DNA of 64,000 nt from Flavobacterium sp. LPB0248 (GTDB taxonomy: Bacteria; Bacteroidota; Bacteroidia; Flavobacteriales; Flavobacteriaceae), in NCBI RefSeq assembly GCF_013388355.1, contig NZ_CP058246.1, positions 2,232,001 to 2,296,000 on the forward strand, written 5' to 3'. The notes below the pieces were generated by a model that did no database searches, had not been told where the DNA came from, and saw only the letters and a program-made list of their open reading frames with translations. The position numbers were made by a program, and so were the translations under genes. Shown here piece by piece: positions 15,715-26,756 of the stretch. Positions within the stretch are counted from its first letter, which is position 1. Every line of letters starts with the position of its first letter.

Positions 15715-18684
15715 TTAAAATGAAAGATTTAAACCAAATGTTAAGGTTCTAGTTTTTGGATAATTGTTATAATTATCTATTCCAAAAAAGATTTCTTTAT
15801 TGTCTTTCCCTCCAGAAAAATTAACTTCAGGATCTGCCCCTCCGTAATTAGTCAAGGTAAATACATTATTCATAGAAGCAAAAAAACGAAGTTTTGAAAT
15901 TGCCGATGCAAATGAAGGATTTACAAACGTATAACCTAAGTTAATGTTGTCCAATTTTATAAAACTTGCATCTTCAATATAATATGACAATGCGCTGTAA
16001 GCCCCTTGGATTCCAGCATCATTTAAAATTAAAGCTTCATTATTTACACTTCTTGTTCCTACTTGATCAGGATTACCAAATACTTGGTTTGTTGCATTAT
16101 AAACATCATTTCCAACTACTGCTCTAAATGACATGCTCAAATCCCAATTTTTATACTTAAAGTAGTTACTCCATCCCATTTCAAAATCTGGCAAAGCGTT
16201 ACCAATAACTTTTTTATGCTCATCAGAGTTTGCTACATCCTCTAAGTAATGTAATTGATTGTCATTACCTTTAATAAGCCATTTCCCATTAGATACTCCA
16301 GCATATTCATAACCGAAGAAAGTTCCTAGTTTGTAACCAGCTTGCATTCTTTGAGTTGGAACCCCAACTAGACCTGGTCCAGAAATGTAACCAGTATCAA
16401 TAAATGAATAATTGTAACGTGAATTTCCTAAAGCAATAACTTCTTGTTTATTTTGCGTATATACAACTGTAGTATTATAACTGAATTTTCCGTTATCAAC
16501 TACCTTAGCACTTAAAGTTGCTTCAATACCAGAGTTTTTCATTTCTCCACCATTAATAAATGTAGTATTAGAGAAATTTGTTTCAGTTGGTACGTTCGTG
16601 TTAGCGATCAACATATCAGTAATTTTTTTACTGTAAAACTCAACCGATCCAGATAATCTATTATTGAATAATCCGAAGTCAAGACCAAAGTTTGTTTCAG
16701 TATTTTGATCCCATTTTAAATCTGGATTAGCATTATGGCTATATCCGTAAGCTACTAAACCACCTTGAATAGAAGGTCTAACCGCTAAATCTTTTGCGTC
16801 TACTGGTAAATTACTGTTTCCTGAAATACCCCAACTCCCTCTAAACTTCAATAAGTTTAATGCGCTTACATTATTTTTAATAAAATTCTCATTAGCAATA
16901 TTCCAAGCTACTTGAACAGATGGGAAATAACCCCATTGATTGTTATCTCCAAAGATTGAAGAACCATCTCTACGAATCATACCCGTAACGTAATACTTAG
17001 ATTCGAAATCGTAAGTTGCTCTTGCAAACATACCAATGTCTTTACGCTCATTTTTATAAGATGTCAAATTCCCTAAAACTATAGTTTCGAAATTTTGGAA
17101 ATTGTTTGATCCCAATGTATTAGAAGTAGCATTATTTGCCTCCATGGCAAAACCATCACTACCTGTTTTTCTGTATGAATAACCTCCCAATATTGTTACA
17201 TTATGAGACTCTGCAAAAGTTCTTTTATAAGTCAAAGTAGCTTCAATTAAACCTTGCTCCCAGTTAGCATAAGATCTTTTACCGTATCCTAAATATATAG
17301 GTGTTTCTGTAGTTCCTGTAAAGATATAATTGTAAGTTGGCTCGAAGTAAGTGCTTTCACTATCATTTCTTAAATAACTTCCAGAAACCTTAGCAGTCAA
17401 TCCTCTTGCTAATTCATAAGACATTGCTAAATTACCTGACAAAAATTTAGCATCTCTATTGTTCTGAATATTATTAACAGATTGCAAAGGATTGTAATAA
17501 TTGTTTGTTCCTGGAGATTCAAATAAAGCTCCATCAGGTCTATAAACAGGATCGGTTGGGAGCCTTTGGAAAGCTTGATAGATTACTTGATCTTTTCCAT
17601 CAGAACCATAATTGACATAATCATTGTGCTCGATTGTTGCAGAAAGCCCCATATCGATAATCATTTTATCATTAAATGCTTTTTGAGTTACATTTAATCG
17701 CCCAACAGTTCTCTTTTTTCCAGAATTTCTAATAACTCCTTCAAAATCACTGTTTGAGATAGAGGCTCTATAATTACTAGTTTCATTTCCTCCAGAAACA
17801 GCTAAGCTATTCACTTTTGTAAAACCTGTTCTAAAAATTTGATCTTGCCAATCAACACTTCCTCCATTATCTGTAAAATCGATACTTGGGTGTGCTTTTA
17901 TATAATCTCTATACTGACCTGCAGAAATAAATTTTTGTTCTATTGCTTGGTCTGTAGCAATTGACGAATTAAATTCTATAGTAGTTTTTCCTGATTTTCC
18001 TTTTTTAGTTGTAATAAAAACAACTCCATTAGCTCCATCAGCTCCATAAATAGCGGTTGATGCAGCATCTTTTAAGATATCATAAGAAACAATGTCATCA
18101 GGCGAAATCGTTGTAGGGTCAACACCACGAATTCCGTCTACAACGTACAAAGGCGCTCCTCCAGCTGCAAAACCTGCAGCTCCACGAATACGAACATCGA
18201 AGCCTTTGTTAGGGTCACCACCTTGTTTTGTAATCGAAACACCGGCAGCTTTACCTTGCAATCCTTGAATAGGATCAACCAAAGTTCCCTGATTTAGGTT
18301 CTCTGCAGTAACCTTAGAAACAGCTCCAGTTACGTCCTTTTTCTTTGCAGAACCATAACCTACTTGAACCACTACTTCTTTAAGTTCATTCGAATCTTCT
18401 TCTAGAGTTACTTTTAAGTTTTTTTGAGCATCGTAGATAAACGAGTAAGTTTTGTATCCGATAAAAGAAACTACAATTTTGTCTCCTTTTTTCACATTAG
18501 ATAACTGAAACTTACCATCGAAATCTGTTGAGGCACCTCCAGGTGTCCCTTGTACATTTACATTTACTCCTGGTATTGGCTGTCCTGATTTCTCAACGAC
18601 AGTTCCGCTTAGTGTGCTTTGAGCGAACATACTAAATGGCAACAACAGCAATAAAAATAACAACTTTTTGTAAATTGTTTTCAT
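15715..18684 (-). CDS. susC: SusC-like TonB-dependent outer-membrane transporter
   Basis: 989 residues. Signal peptide MKTIYKKLLFLLLLLPFSM..AQ, then a carboxypeptidase-like regulatory domain (about 22-100: LSGTVVEKSGQPIPGVNVNV), a TonB box region (LKEVVVQVGYG), plug domain (about 115-225, with PLYVVDGIRGVDP) and a 22-strand barrel ending in the aromatic LTFGLNLSF. Length and features are typical of SusC. It imports oligosaccharides with energy from TonB-ExbBD. It is the first gene of susC-susD-susE, diverges from the LacI-family regulator, and has the starch motif 124 bases upstream. Confidence 0.95.
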   Translation of the reverse strand: MKTIYKKLLFLLLLLPFSMFAQSTLSGTVVEKSGQPIPGVNVNVQGTPGGASTDFDGKFQLSNVKKGDKIVVSFIGYKTYSFIYDAQKNLKVTLEEDSNELKEVVVQVGYGSAKKKDVTGAVSKVTAENLNQGTLVDPIQGLQGKAAGVSITKQGGDPNKGFDVRIRGAAGFAAGGAPLYVVDGIRGVDPTTISPDDIVSYDILKDAASTAIYGADGANGVVFITTKKGKSGKTTIEFNSSIATDQAIEQKFISAGQYRDYIKAHPSIDFTDNGGSVDWQDQIFRTGFTKVNSLAVSGGNETSNYRASISNSDFEGVIRNSGKKRTVGRLNVTQKAFNDKMIIDMGLSATIEHNDYVNYGSDGKDQVIYQAFQRLPTDPVYRPDGALFESPGTNNYYNPLQSVNNIQNNRDAKFLSGNLAMSYELARGLTAKVSGSYLRNDSESTYFEPTYNYIFTGTTETPIYLGYGKRSYANWEQGLIEATLTYKRTFAESHNVTILGGYSYRKTGSDGFAMEANNATSNTLGSNNFQNFETIVLGNLTSYKNERKDIGMFARATYDFESKYYVTGMIRRDGSSIFGDNNQWGYFPSVQVAWNIANENFIKNNVSALNLLKFRGSWGISGNSNLPVDAKDLAVRPSIQGGLVAYGYSHNANPDLKWDQNTETNFGLDFGLFNNRLSGSVEFYSKKITDMLIANTNVPTETNFSNTTFINGGEMKNSGIEATLSAKVVDNGKFSYNTTVVYTQNKQEVIALGNSRYNYSFIDTGYISGPGLVGVPTQRMQAGYKLGTFFGYEYAGVSNGKWLIKGNDNQLHYLEDVANSDEHKKVIGNALPDFEMGWSNYFKYKNWDLSMSFRAVVGNDVYNATNQVFGNPDQVGTRSVNNEALILNDAGIQGAYSALSYYIEDASFIKLDNINLGYTFVNPSFASAISKLRFFASMNNVFTLTNYGGADPEVNFSGGKDNKEIFFGIDNYNNYPKTRTLTFGLNLSF

Positions 18685-18807
18685 ACTTTTTGTTTAAATT
18701 AGTTTTGAGTTTTTGAATGTTAGTTAAGTTTTTAATTTTACTTCGAATTTCAAAATTATGAATTTATTAACATGCCCGACGGAAGGCATTTTTTATTGCT
18801 TTACGAA

Positions 18808-18830
18808 AACGTGGTAGTGTTGAAAACTTT
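18808..18830 (-). promoter_or_regulatory. Putative starch-regulon operator upstream of susC (site B)
   Basis: AACGTGGTAGTGTT followed by GAAAACTTT, preceded by ACGA. It lies in the 236-base divergent gap between susC and the LacI gene and is shared with site A. A weaker repeat, AGTGTTAAAA, follows near 18850. Both divergent genes could be controlled from here. Confidence 0.55.
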
Positions 18831-18920
18831 CTATTTTTTGTAATCTTTCAGTGTTAAAATTGCAAATACCAAAAATATTATACACCTTTATTATTAATTA
18901 GATTTTTTTCGATTAACTAC

Positions 18921-19952
18921 ATGAAACGTAAAATAACCCTCAAACAGATTGCAAAGGAACTTGACGTATCCATCTCAACTGTCTCAAAATCACTCAGAAA
19001 CAGTCTCGAAATTGGAGAAGAAACACGTCTAAAAGTGCAGGCTTTTGCAAAGTTTTACAACTACAAACCCAACAATATTGCCCTTAGTTTAAAAAACCGA
19101 AAAACGAAGAGTATAGGTATCATTATTCCAGAAATTGTACACTATTTTTTCTCTACTGTCATCAACGGAGTGGAACAGGTTGCAAATGAATACGGATATA
19201 GCGTAGTAATCTGTGTATCAGATGATTCTTTTGACAAAGAGGTATTAAACATGGAAATGTTAGCAAACGGAAGCATCGATGGTTTCATCATGTCGCTTTC
19301 TAAAGAAACACAGTTTAAAGGTGACTTCCATCATATTACCGAAGTGATCAATCAAGGAATGCCTGTAGTTATGTTTGATCGCGTAACCAATGACATTCTT
19401 TGCGATAAAGTAATCATAGATGATAAAGCGGCGGCTTATGAAGCTGTCCAGAGCTTGATTGATAATGGCCGCAAAAAAATTGCTTTGGTAACTACAGTTG
19501 ATTATGTAAGCGTCGGAAAACTGAGAACAGATGGCTACGAAAAAGCTTTATTAGATAACGGATTACCATTTAATGAAGATTTAATCATAAAAATTGAAGA
19601 TGTAGATACTTGCGAAATAACTATTTCCGAGCTTCTACATGCCAGAGCTTTCGATGCTGTTTTTGCTGTAAATGAACTTTTTGCCGTGACAATTATTAAA
19701 ACAGCAAACAAAATGGGATTAAAAGTTCCCGAAGATTTAGCTGTTATTGCATTTACTGATGGAATTATCTCTAAGTATTCTACTCCAACCATTACAACAG
19801 TAAGCCAGAGCGGTGAAAAAATGGGCAATAAAGCAGCTAAAATGCTTATTGAAAGACTAGAAGCAGAAGATGATGACGATGAAGAACACACCGAAAATTA
19901 CACTACAGAAGTTATCGAAACTCATCTAATAGAACGAGAATCTACTGACTAA
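18921..19952 (+). CDS. LacI-family transcriptional regulator of the starch locus
   Basis: 343 residues. The N-terminal helix-turn-helix is classic (ITLKQIAKELDVSISTVSKSLR, split: residues 5-26), with a hinge helix around PNNIALSLKNRKT (50-62). A periplasmic-binding-protein-like sensor domain follows (IGIIIPEIVHYFFSTVINGV ... DGFIMSLSKET ... MPVVMFDRV ... FTDGIISKYSTPTITTVSQ). The C-terminal end is acidic (EAEDDDDEEH). Transcribed away from susC, it most likely senses a maltose-related sugar and controls susC, the amylase and the MFS operon. A hairpin terminator follows at 19976. Ligand is inferred from context. Confidence 0.93.
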   Translation: MKRKITLKQIAKELDVSISTVSKSLRNSLEIGEETRLKVQAFAKFYNYKPNNIALSLKNRKTKSIGIIIPEIVHYFFSTVINGVEQVANEYGYSVVICVSDDSFDKEVLNMEMLANGSIDGFIMSLSKETQFKGDFHHITEVINQGMPVVMFDRVTNDILCDKVIIDDKAAAYEAVQSLIDNGRKKIALVTTVDYVSVGKLRTDGYEKALLDNGLPFNEDLIIKIEDVDTCEITISELLHARAFDAVFAVNELFAVTIIKTANKMGLKVPEDLAVIAFTDGIISKYSTPTITTVSQSGEKMGNKAAKMLIERLEAEDDDDEEHTENYTTEVIETHLIERESTD

Positions 19953-19975
19953 TTTTCTTAAAATCAGTACGTTCT

Positions 19976-20006
19976 AAAGCCATAAAAAATATTTATGGCT
20001 TTTTTA
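19976..20006 (+). terminator. Terminator after the LacI-family gene
   Basis: AAAGCCATAAA, 5-base loop, TTTATGGCTTT, then TTTTATT. Perfect 11-base-pair stem. It separates the regulator from the maltose operon, which therefore has its own promoter. Confidence 0.85.
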
Positions 20007-20129
20007 TTAGCATATATAAAAAAATAATTTATAATTTTACGCCCGTCAAGGCTTTTACTTTTACTTCGAAAAAACAGTAAGTTTTGATAAGCAAAGCGCT
20101 TATCGTATAATTTTTTACAAATTACGATA
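20007..20129 (+). promoter_or_regulatory. Promoter region of the maltose operon with inverted repeat
   Basis: 123 bases between the terminator and the MFS gene. It holds the inverted repeat GATAAGC-aaagc-GCTTATC (20086-20104), which includes the palindrome AAGCGCTT, about 25 bases before the start. No clear copy of the AACGTnrTAGTGTT motif is seen here. Confidence 0.4.
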
Positions 20130-21485
20130 ATGGAAAAGCGTAAATTAAGTTTCTGGGAAATCTGGAATATGAGTTTCGGTTTCTTAGGAATCCAAATGGG
20201 GTTTGCACTTCAAAATGCAAATGCCAGCAGAATTCTTCAAATCTTTGGTGCCGACGTACATGAACTTTCGTGGTTCTGGATTATTGCTCCCCTAATGGGA
20301 TTAATAGTACAGCCAATCATTGGTCATTACAGCGACAAAACTTGGGGAAAATTCGGCAGACGAAAACCTTTCTTTTTAGTGGGAGCCGTTCTAGCTTCTG
20401 TGGGATTAATTTTAATGCCACAAGCTAACATTTTCATTTCCGTGTTACCCGCTTTATGGGTTGGAGCAGGAATGCTAATGATTATGGATGCTTCTTTCAA
20501 CATTGCAATGGAACCTTTCAGAGCACTTGTTGGAGACAATTTAAGAACAGATCAGCGTACTGCTGGATTTAGCATTCAAACTTCTTTAATTGGTTTTGGA
20601 GCCGTAATTGGTTCTGCATTGCCATACATTCTAACCAAGTATTTTGGTGTGCCAAATAGCACAGTTCCAGGAAGTGTACCGTTAAATTTAACCCTGTCAT
20701 TCATCATTGGCGCGGCGGTTTTAATCGGTTCCATCTTAGTAACTTTATTTACAACCAAAGAATATTCGCCAGAAGAATTGGCAAAATTTGAAGATCCACA
20801 AAGTGATGCGATTTCTGATTCTGAAGAAAAATCAAAAATCACAGACATCTTTACCGATTTTGCAAAAATGCCAACTACCATGCGTCAGCTTAGCTGGGTG
20901 CAATTTTTCTCTTGGTTTGGACTATTTGGAATGTGGGTTTTTACAACTCCTGCGATTGCGCACCATATTTACGGTCTGCCATTAGAAGATACTTCAAGCC
21001 AGCAATATCAAGATGCCGGAGACTGGGTTGGAATTCTATTTGGTGTTTACAACTTAGTTTCTGCTATTGTTGCATTGTTTTTCCTTCCGTACATCGCTAA
21101 AAAAATTGGCCGAAAAGCAACACACTCCCTTTCGCTAATAATTGGAGGAATAGGTTTAATATCTATTTATTTCATGCCAAATGAAGACTGGGTTGTAATA
21201 CCAATGATCTTAATCGGAGTTGCTTGGGCGAGTATCCTAGCAATGCCATACGCTATTCTTGCAGGTTCAATTACACCTAAAAAAATGGGGGTTTACATGG
21301 GAATCTTTAACTTCTTTGTTGTTATTCCACAAATTGTAAATGCTCTAATCGGTGGTCCAATTGTAAAATACCTTTACAATGGAGACGCAATTTATGCCTT
21401 AGTTACAAGCGGAGTTAGTTTTCTAATTGCTGCTGCTTTAGTTTCTAAAGTAAAAGACGTAGACGACTTTACTCAAAAATCATAA
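20130..21485 (+). CDS. MFS sugar transporter (maltose/maltodextrin uptake type)
   Basis: 451 residues with about 12 membrane helices. The early motif GHYSDKTWGKFGRRKPFFLVGA (about 70-90, between helices 2 and 3) is the MFS signature of the GPH/SLC45-like branch to which bacterial maltose symporters belong. A long acidic loop between helices 6 and 7 (SPEELAKFEDPQSDAISDSEEKSK) fits that group. It should bring maltose or short maltodextrins through the inner membrane by proton or cation symport. It heads an operon with pgmB and maltose phosphorylase (gaps of 18 and 45 bases), which defines the substrate better than its own sequence does. Confidence 0.9.
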   Translation: MEKRKLSFWEIWNMSFGFLGIQMGFALQNANASRILQIFGADVHELSWFWIIAPLMGLIVQPIIGHYSDKTWGKFGRRKPFFLVGAVLASVGLILMPQANIFISVLPALWVGAGMLMIMDASFNIAMEPFRALVGDNLRTDQRTAGFSIQTSLIGFGAVIGSALPYILTKYFGVPNSTVPGSVPLNLTLSFIIGAAVLIGSILVTLFTTKEYSPEELAKFEDPQSDAISDSEEKSKITDIFTDFAKMPTTMRQLSWVQFFSWFGLFGMWVFTTPAIAHHIYGLPLEDTSSQQYQDAGDWVGILFGVYNLVSAIVALFFLPYIAKKIGRKATHSLSLIIGGIGLISIYFMPNEDWVVIPMILIGVAWASILAMPYAILAGSITPKKMGVYMGIFNFFVVIPQIVNALIGGPIVKYLYNGDAIYALVTSGVSFLIAAALVSKVKDVDDFTQKS

Positions 21486-21503
21486 TAAAGAATTTTCCAT
21501 ACA

Positions 21504-22160
21504 ATGAGCAAAAAAGCATTCATATTCGATCTTGACGGAGTGATCGTTGATACCGCTAAATACCACTTTTTGGCTTGGCAGAAAATTGCCAAATCGTTAA
21601 ATATCAATTTTAAACATGAAGACAACGAACTTCTAAAAGGTGTTAGTCGCGTTCGCTCGCTAGACATTATACTTGGGTTAGGAAATGTTCAGGCCACTCA
21701 AGAACAAAAAGACAAATGGTTAATTCAAAAAAACGAAGATTATTTATCTTATTTAGTTGACATGGATGAAAGTGAGGTTCTTCCAGGAGTTTTAAAAATT
21801 CTAAAACTATTAAAAGATAAAAACCAAGGAATTGCATTGGGTTCTGCCAGTAAAAATGCAAGACCAATTTTAGAAAAAACAGGGGTTCTGTCTTACTTCG
21901 ACGTTATTGTTGACGGAAACGATGTCAGCAATGCAAAACCAGACCCTGAAGTATTCTTAAAAGCGGCTCAATTATTAAACATTGATCCAAAAAATTCAAT
22001 TGTATTTGAAGATTCTGTTGCCGGAATTCAGGCAGCAAATATTGCAGAAATGGTAAGTGTGGGAATTGGTGAGGAAACAATTTTGCATGAGGCTGATTTC
22101 ATTTTTAAAGATTTCGCTTTTATAGACGAAAACTTTATCGAATCATTAATCACAAAATAA
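21504..22160 (+). CDS. pgmB: Beta-phosphoglucomutase
   Basis: 218 residues, HAD superfamily. Motif I FDLDGVIVDTAKYH (nucleophile Asp8, acid/base Asp10), motif II GSASKNA, the conserved Lys in NAKPDPEVF, and motif III VFEDSVAGIQAA are all present, and a helical cap follows motif I. LKGVSRVRSLDIIL is typical of beta-PGM and binds the sugar phosphate. It converts beta-glucose 1-phosphate to glucose 6-phosphate, the step that follows maltose phosphorylase, whose gene is next in the operon. Confidence 0.95.
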   Translation: MSKKAFIFDLDGVIVDTAKYHFLAWQKIAKSLNINFKHEDNELLKGVSRVRSLDIILGLGNVQATQEQKDKWLIQKNEDYLSYLVDMDESEVLPGVLKILKLLKDKNQGIALGSASKNARPILEKTGVLSYFDVIVDGNDVSNAKPDPEVFLKAAQLLNIDPKNSIVFEDSVAGIQAANIAEMVSVGIGEETILHEADFIFKDFAFIDENFIESLITK

Positions 22161-22205
22161 AATCAATCATAGATCAATCAATCACGAAAAACACTTTAAA
22201 AACAA

Positions 22206-24509
22206 ATGAATCAAGATTATATAAAACCAGACAATTGGTCTATAATAGAAGAAGGATTTGATGCCGAGAGAGTAAAATCTTCTGAAAGTCTTTTTAGTAT
22301 CGGGAACGGCGCTATGGGGCAACGCGCCAATTTTGAAGAAACCTATTCAGCTGAAACTTTTCAGGGAAGTTATATTGCTGGAATCTATTATCCAGACAAA
22401 ACAAAAGTGGGCTGGTGGAAAAACGGTTACCCAAAATATTTTGCCAAAGTACTTAACGCGCCAAACTGGATTGGAATTGACATTGAAATCAACGAAGAAA
22501 ATCTTGATTTAAATACGTGTACCGAAGTAAGAAACTTTCGCAGAGAATTGAATATGAAAGAAGGATGGTACAATCGTTCTTTTGAAGCAGTTTTAAAAAA
22601 CGGAACTGAAATCGCAGTGAACGTTCGTCGTTTTCTTTCATTAGATTTAGACGAAGCCGGAATCATTAAATACGATATTACACCTTTAAACAAAGATGCA
22701 AAAATCGTTTACAAACCTTATATTGACGCTGGTGTAACCAACGAAGATGCGAACTGGGAAGAAAAATTCTGGGAACCGCTTGAAGTTAAAAAAGGCACAA
22801 ACGAAGCTTTTGTAACCGCACAAACCTTTAAAACGCATTTTAAAGTTACAACTTTCATGCACAATACGATTTTGGCAAACGGAGAAAACATCAATGTTTC
22901 GCCATCGACAATCGATTCAACTGTAGATAAAGTTCAGTATACTTACGGAACTATAATTGCAAAAGGACAAACCTCATCAATTCAAAAAATTGGTGGATAT
23001 ACTGTTTCTTTAAACCACGAAAATACTTTGGCTGGAGCCGAAAAAGTAATCAAATCTGCTGTTGCTTTAGGGTACGAAACATTGCTTCAAAATCAAATTG
23101 ATGCTTGGGCAAAAATCTGGGAAATGTCGGACATTACTATTGAAGGCGATGTAAAAGCGCAACAGGGAATTCGTTTCAATATTTTCCAATTGAACCAAAC
23201 CTATTCAGGAAAGGATTCTCGTTTGAACATTGGACCAAAAGGTTTCACTGGAGAAAAATACGGCGGATCAACTTATTGGGATACTGAGGCGTATTGTATT
23301 CCATTCTATATGGCGACAAAGGACCAACAAGTTGCAAGAAACTTATTGACGTATCGTTACAATCAATTAGACAAAGCGATTGAAAATGCTAAAGACAATT
23401 TAGGTTTCAAAAACGGTGCCGCATTGTACCCAATGGTGACCATGAATGGTGAAGAATGCCATAACGAATGGGAAATCACTCACGAAGAAATCCACAGAAA
23501 TGGAGCGATTGCTTTTGCGATTTACAATTACAACCGTTACACGGGAGATTACTCTTATATTCCAGAAAAAGGTTTAGAAGTTTTAATTGGAATTGCGCGT
23601 TTTTGGCATCAAAGAGCCTCTTTCTCAAAAGATAAAAATCAATATGTGATTTTGGGAGTTACAGGACCAAACGAATACGAAAACAACATCAACAATAATT
23701 TCTATACCAATTATATTGCAAAATGGTGTATTGATTTTGCTGCTGAACAAATTGAAAAAGTAGCTTCAGAATATCCTGCAGATCACAAACGTATTTTAGA
23801 CAAAGTAAATCTTTCATCTGAAGAAATTAAAGAATGGAAAAAAGTAGCTGATGATATGTACTTTCCAATTTCAAAAGAACTTGGAATCTACTTACAGCAA
23901 GATGGTTTCTTAGACAAAGATTTAGTTCCGGTAAAAGATTTAGATCGTTCTCAACGTCCAATTAACCAAAAATGGTCTTGGGATCGCGTGTTGCGTTCGC
24001 CATACATCAAACAAGCTGACGTTTTACAAGGTTTTTATTTCTTCGAAGATCATTTTTCTAAAGAAGAATTAAAACGCAATTTCGAGTTCTACGAATCATT
24101 TACAGTTCACGAAAGTTCACTTTCGCCTTGCGTACACTCTATTCAGGCTGCAGCTTTAGATAAAATGGACATGGCATATACATTTTATTTAAGAACTTCT
24201 CGTTTAGATTTAGATGATTATAATAAAGAAGTGGAAGAAGGTTGTCATATCACGTCAATGGCCGGAACTTGGATGAGTATCGTGGAAGGCTTTGGAGGAA
24301 TGCGTGTTAAAAATGACCAATTACACTTCTCTCCAAAAATCCCAAAAGAATGGAACGGTTACTCTTTTAAAATTAATTTCAGAAACCAAATTTTAAAAGT
24401 AGCTGTAAATCACAACGAAACAACTTTTACTGTAGACGGCGATCAAGATTTAACAATTATCGTAAATGGAAATCCTGTAATTGCAAGTAAATTTGTACAA
24501 ATAAATTAA
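22206..24509 (+). CDS. GH65 maltose phosphorylase
   Basis: 767 residues, normal for family GH65. The beta-sandwich N-terminal domain (ESLFSIGNGAMGQRANFEE, split around 25-45) is followed by the (alpha/alpha)6 barrel with YWDTEAYCIPFY and the general acid region TGPNEYENN. The phosphate site is expected near HITSMAGTW toward the C-terminus. The enzyme splits maltose with phosphate to glucose and beta-glucose 1-phosphate, fed to PgmB. Kojibiose or trehalose phosphorylase activity cannot be excluded from sequence alone, but the amylase and GH97 context points to maltose. It acts in the cytoplasm; no signal peptide is present. Confidence 0.93.
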   Translation: MNQDYIKPDNWSIIEEGFDAERVKSSESLFSIGNGAMGQRANFEETYSAETFQGSYIAGIYYPDKTKVGWWKNGYPKYFAKVLNAPNWIGIDIEINEENLDLNTCTEVRNFRRELNMKEGWYNRSFEAVLKNGTEIAVNVRRFLSLDLDEAGIIKYDITPLNKDAKIVYKPYIDAGVTNEDANWEEKFWEPLEVKKGTNEAFVTAQTFKTHFKVTTFMHNTILANGENINVSPSTIDSTVDKVQYTYGTIIAKGQTSSIQKIGGYTVSLNHENTLAGAEKVIKSAVALGYETLLQNQIDAWAKIWEMSDITIEGDVKAQQGIRFNIFQLNQTYSGKDSRLNIGPKGFTGEKYGGSTYWDTEAYCIPFYMATKDQQVARNLLTYRYNQLDKAIENAKDNLGFKNGAALYPMVTMNGEECHNEWEITHEEIHRNGAIAFAIYNYNRYTGDYSYIPEKGLEVLIGIARFWHQRASFSKDKNQYVILGVTGPNEYENNINNNFYTNYIAKWCIDFAAEQIEKVASEYPADHKRILDKVNLSSEEIKEWKKVADDMYFPISKELGIYLQQDGFLDKDLVPVKDLDRSQRPINQKWSWDRVLRSPYIKQADVLQGFYFFEDHFSKEELKRNFEFYESFTVHESSLSPCVHSIQAAALDKMDMAYTFYLRTSRLDLDDYNKEVEEGCHITSMAGTWMSIVEGFGGMRVKNDQLHFSPKIPKEWNGYSFKINFRNQILKVAVNHNETTFTVDGDQDLTIIVNGNPVIASKFVQIN

Positions 24510-24523
24510 ATACAATACTCTAA

Positions 24524-26650
<2,127 letters not shown>

Positions 26651-26661
26651 TTTTAATTAAT

Positions 26662-26737
26662 CATATAAGAAATGTAAGTCCATTTAAATAGAAATCTCCC
26701 CAGTTTTTGTCTTAAATGTTCTTACATTTCTTATATG
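26662..26737. repeat. Inverted repeat, 17 of 17 bases, between GH97 and GH13 genes
   Basis: CATATAAGAAATGTAAG (26662-26678) and its exact reverse complement (26721-26737) flank 42 bases. It would form a large hairpin in the operon mRNA. There is no T run, so it is more likely a dispersed palindromic element than a plain terminator. Confidence 0.8.
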
Positions 26738-26756
26738 GTTTAAATTCATCTTTACT

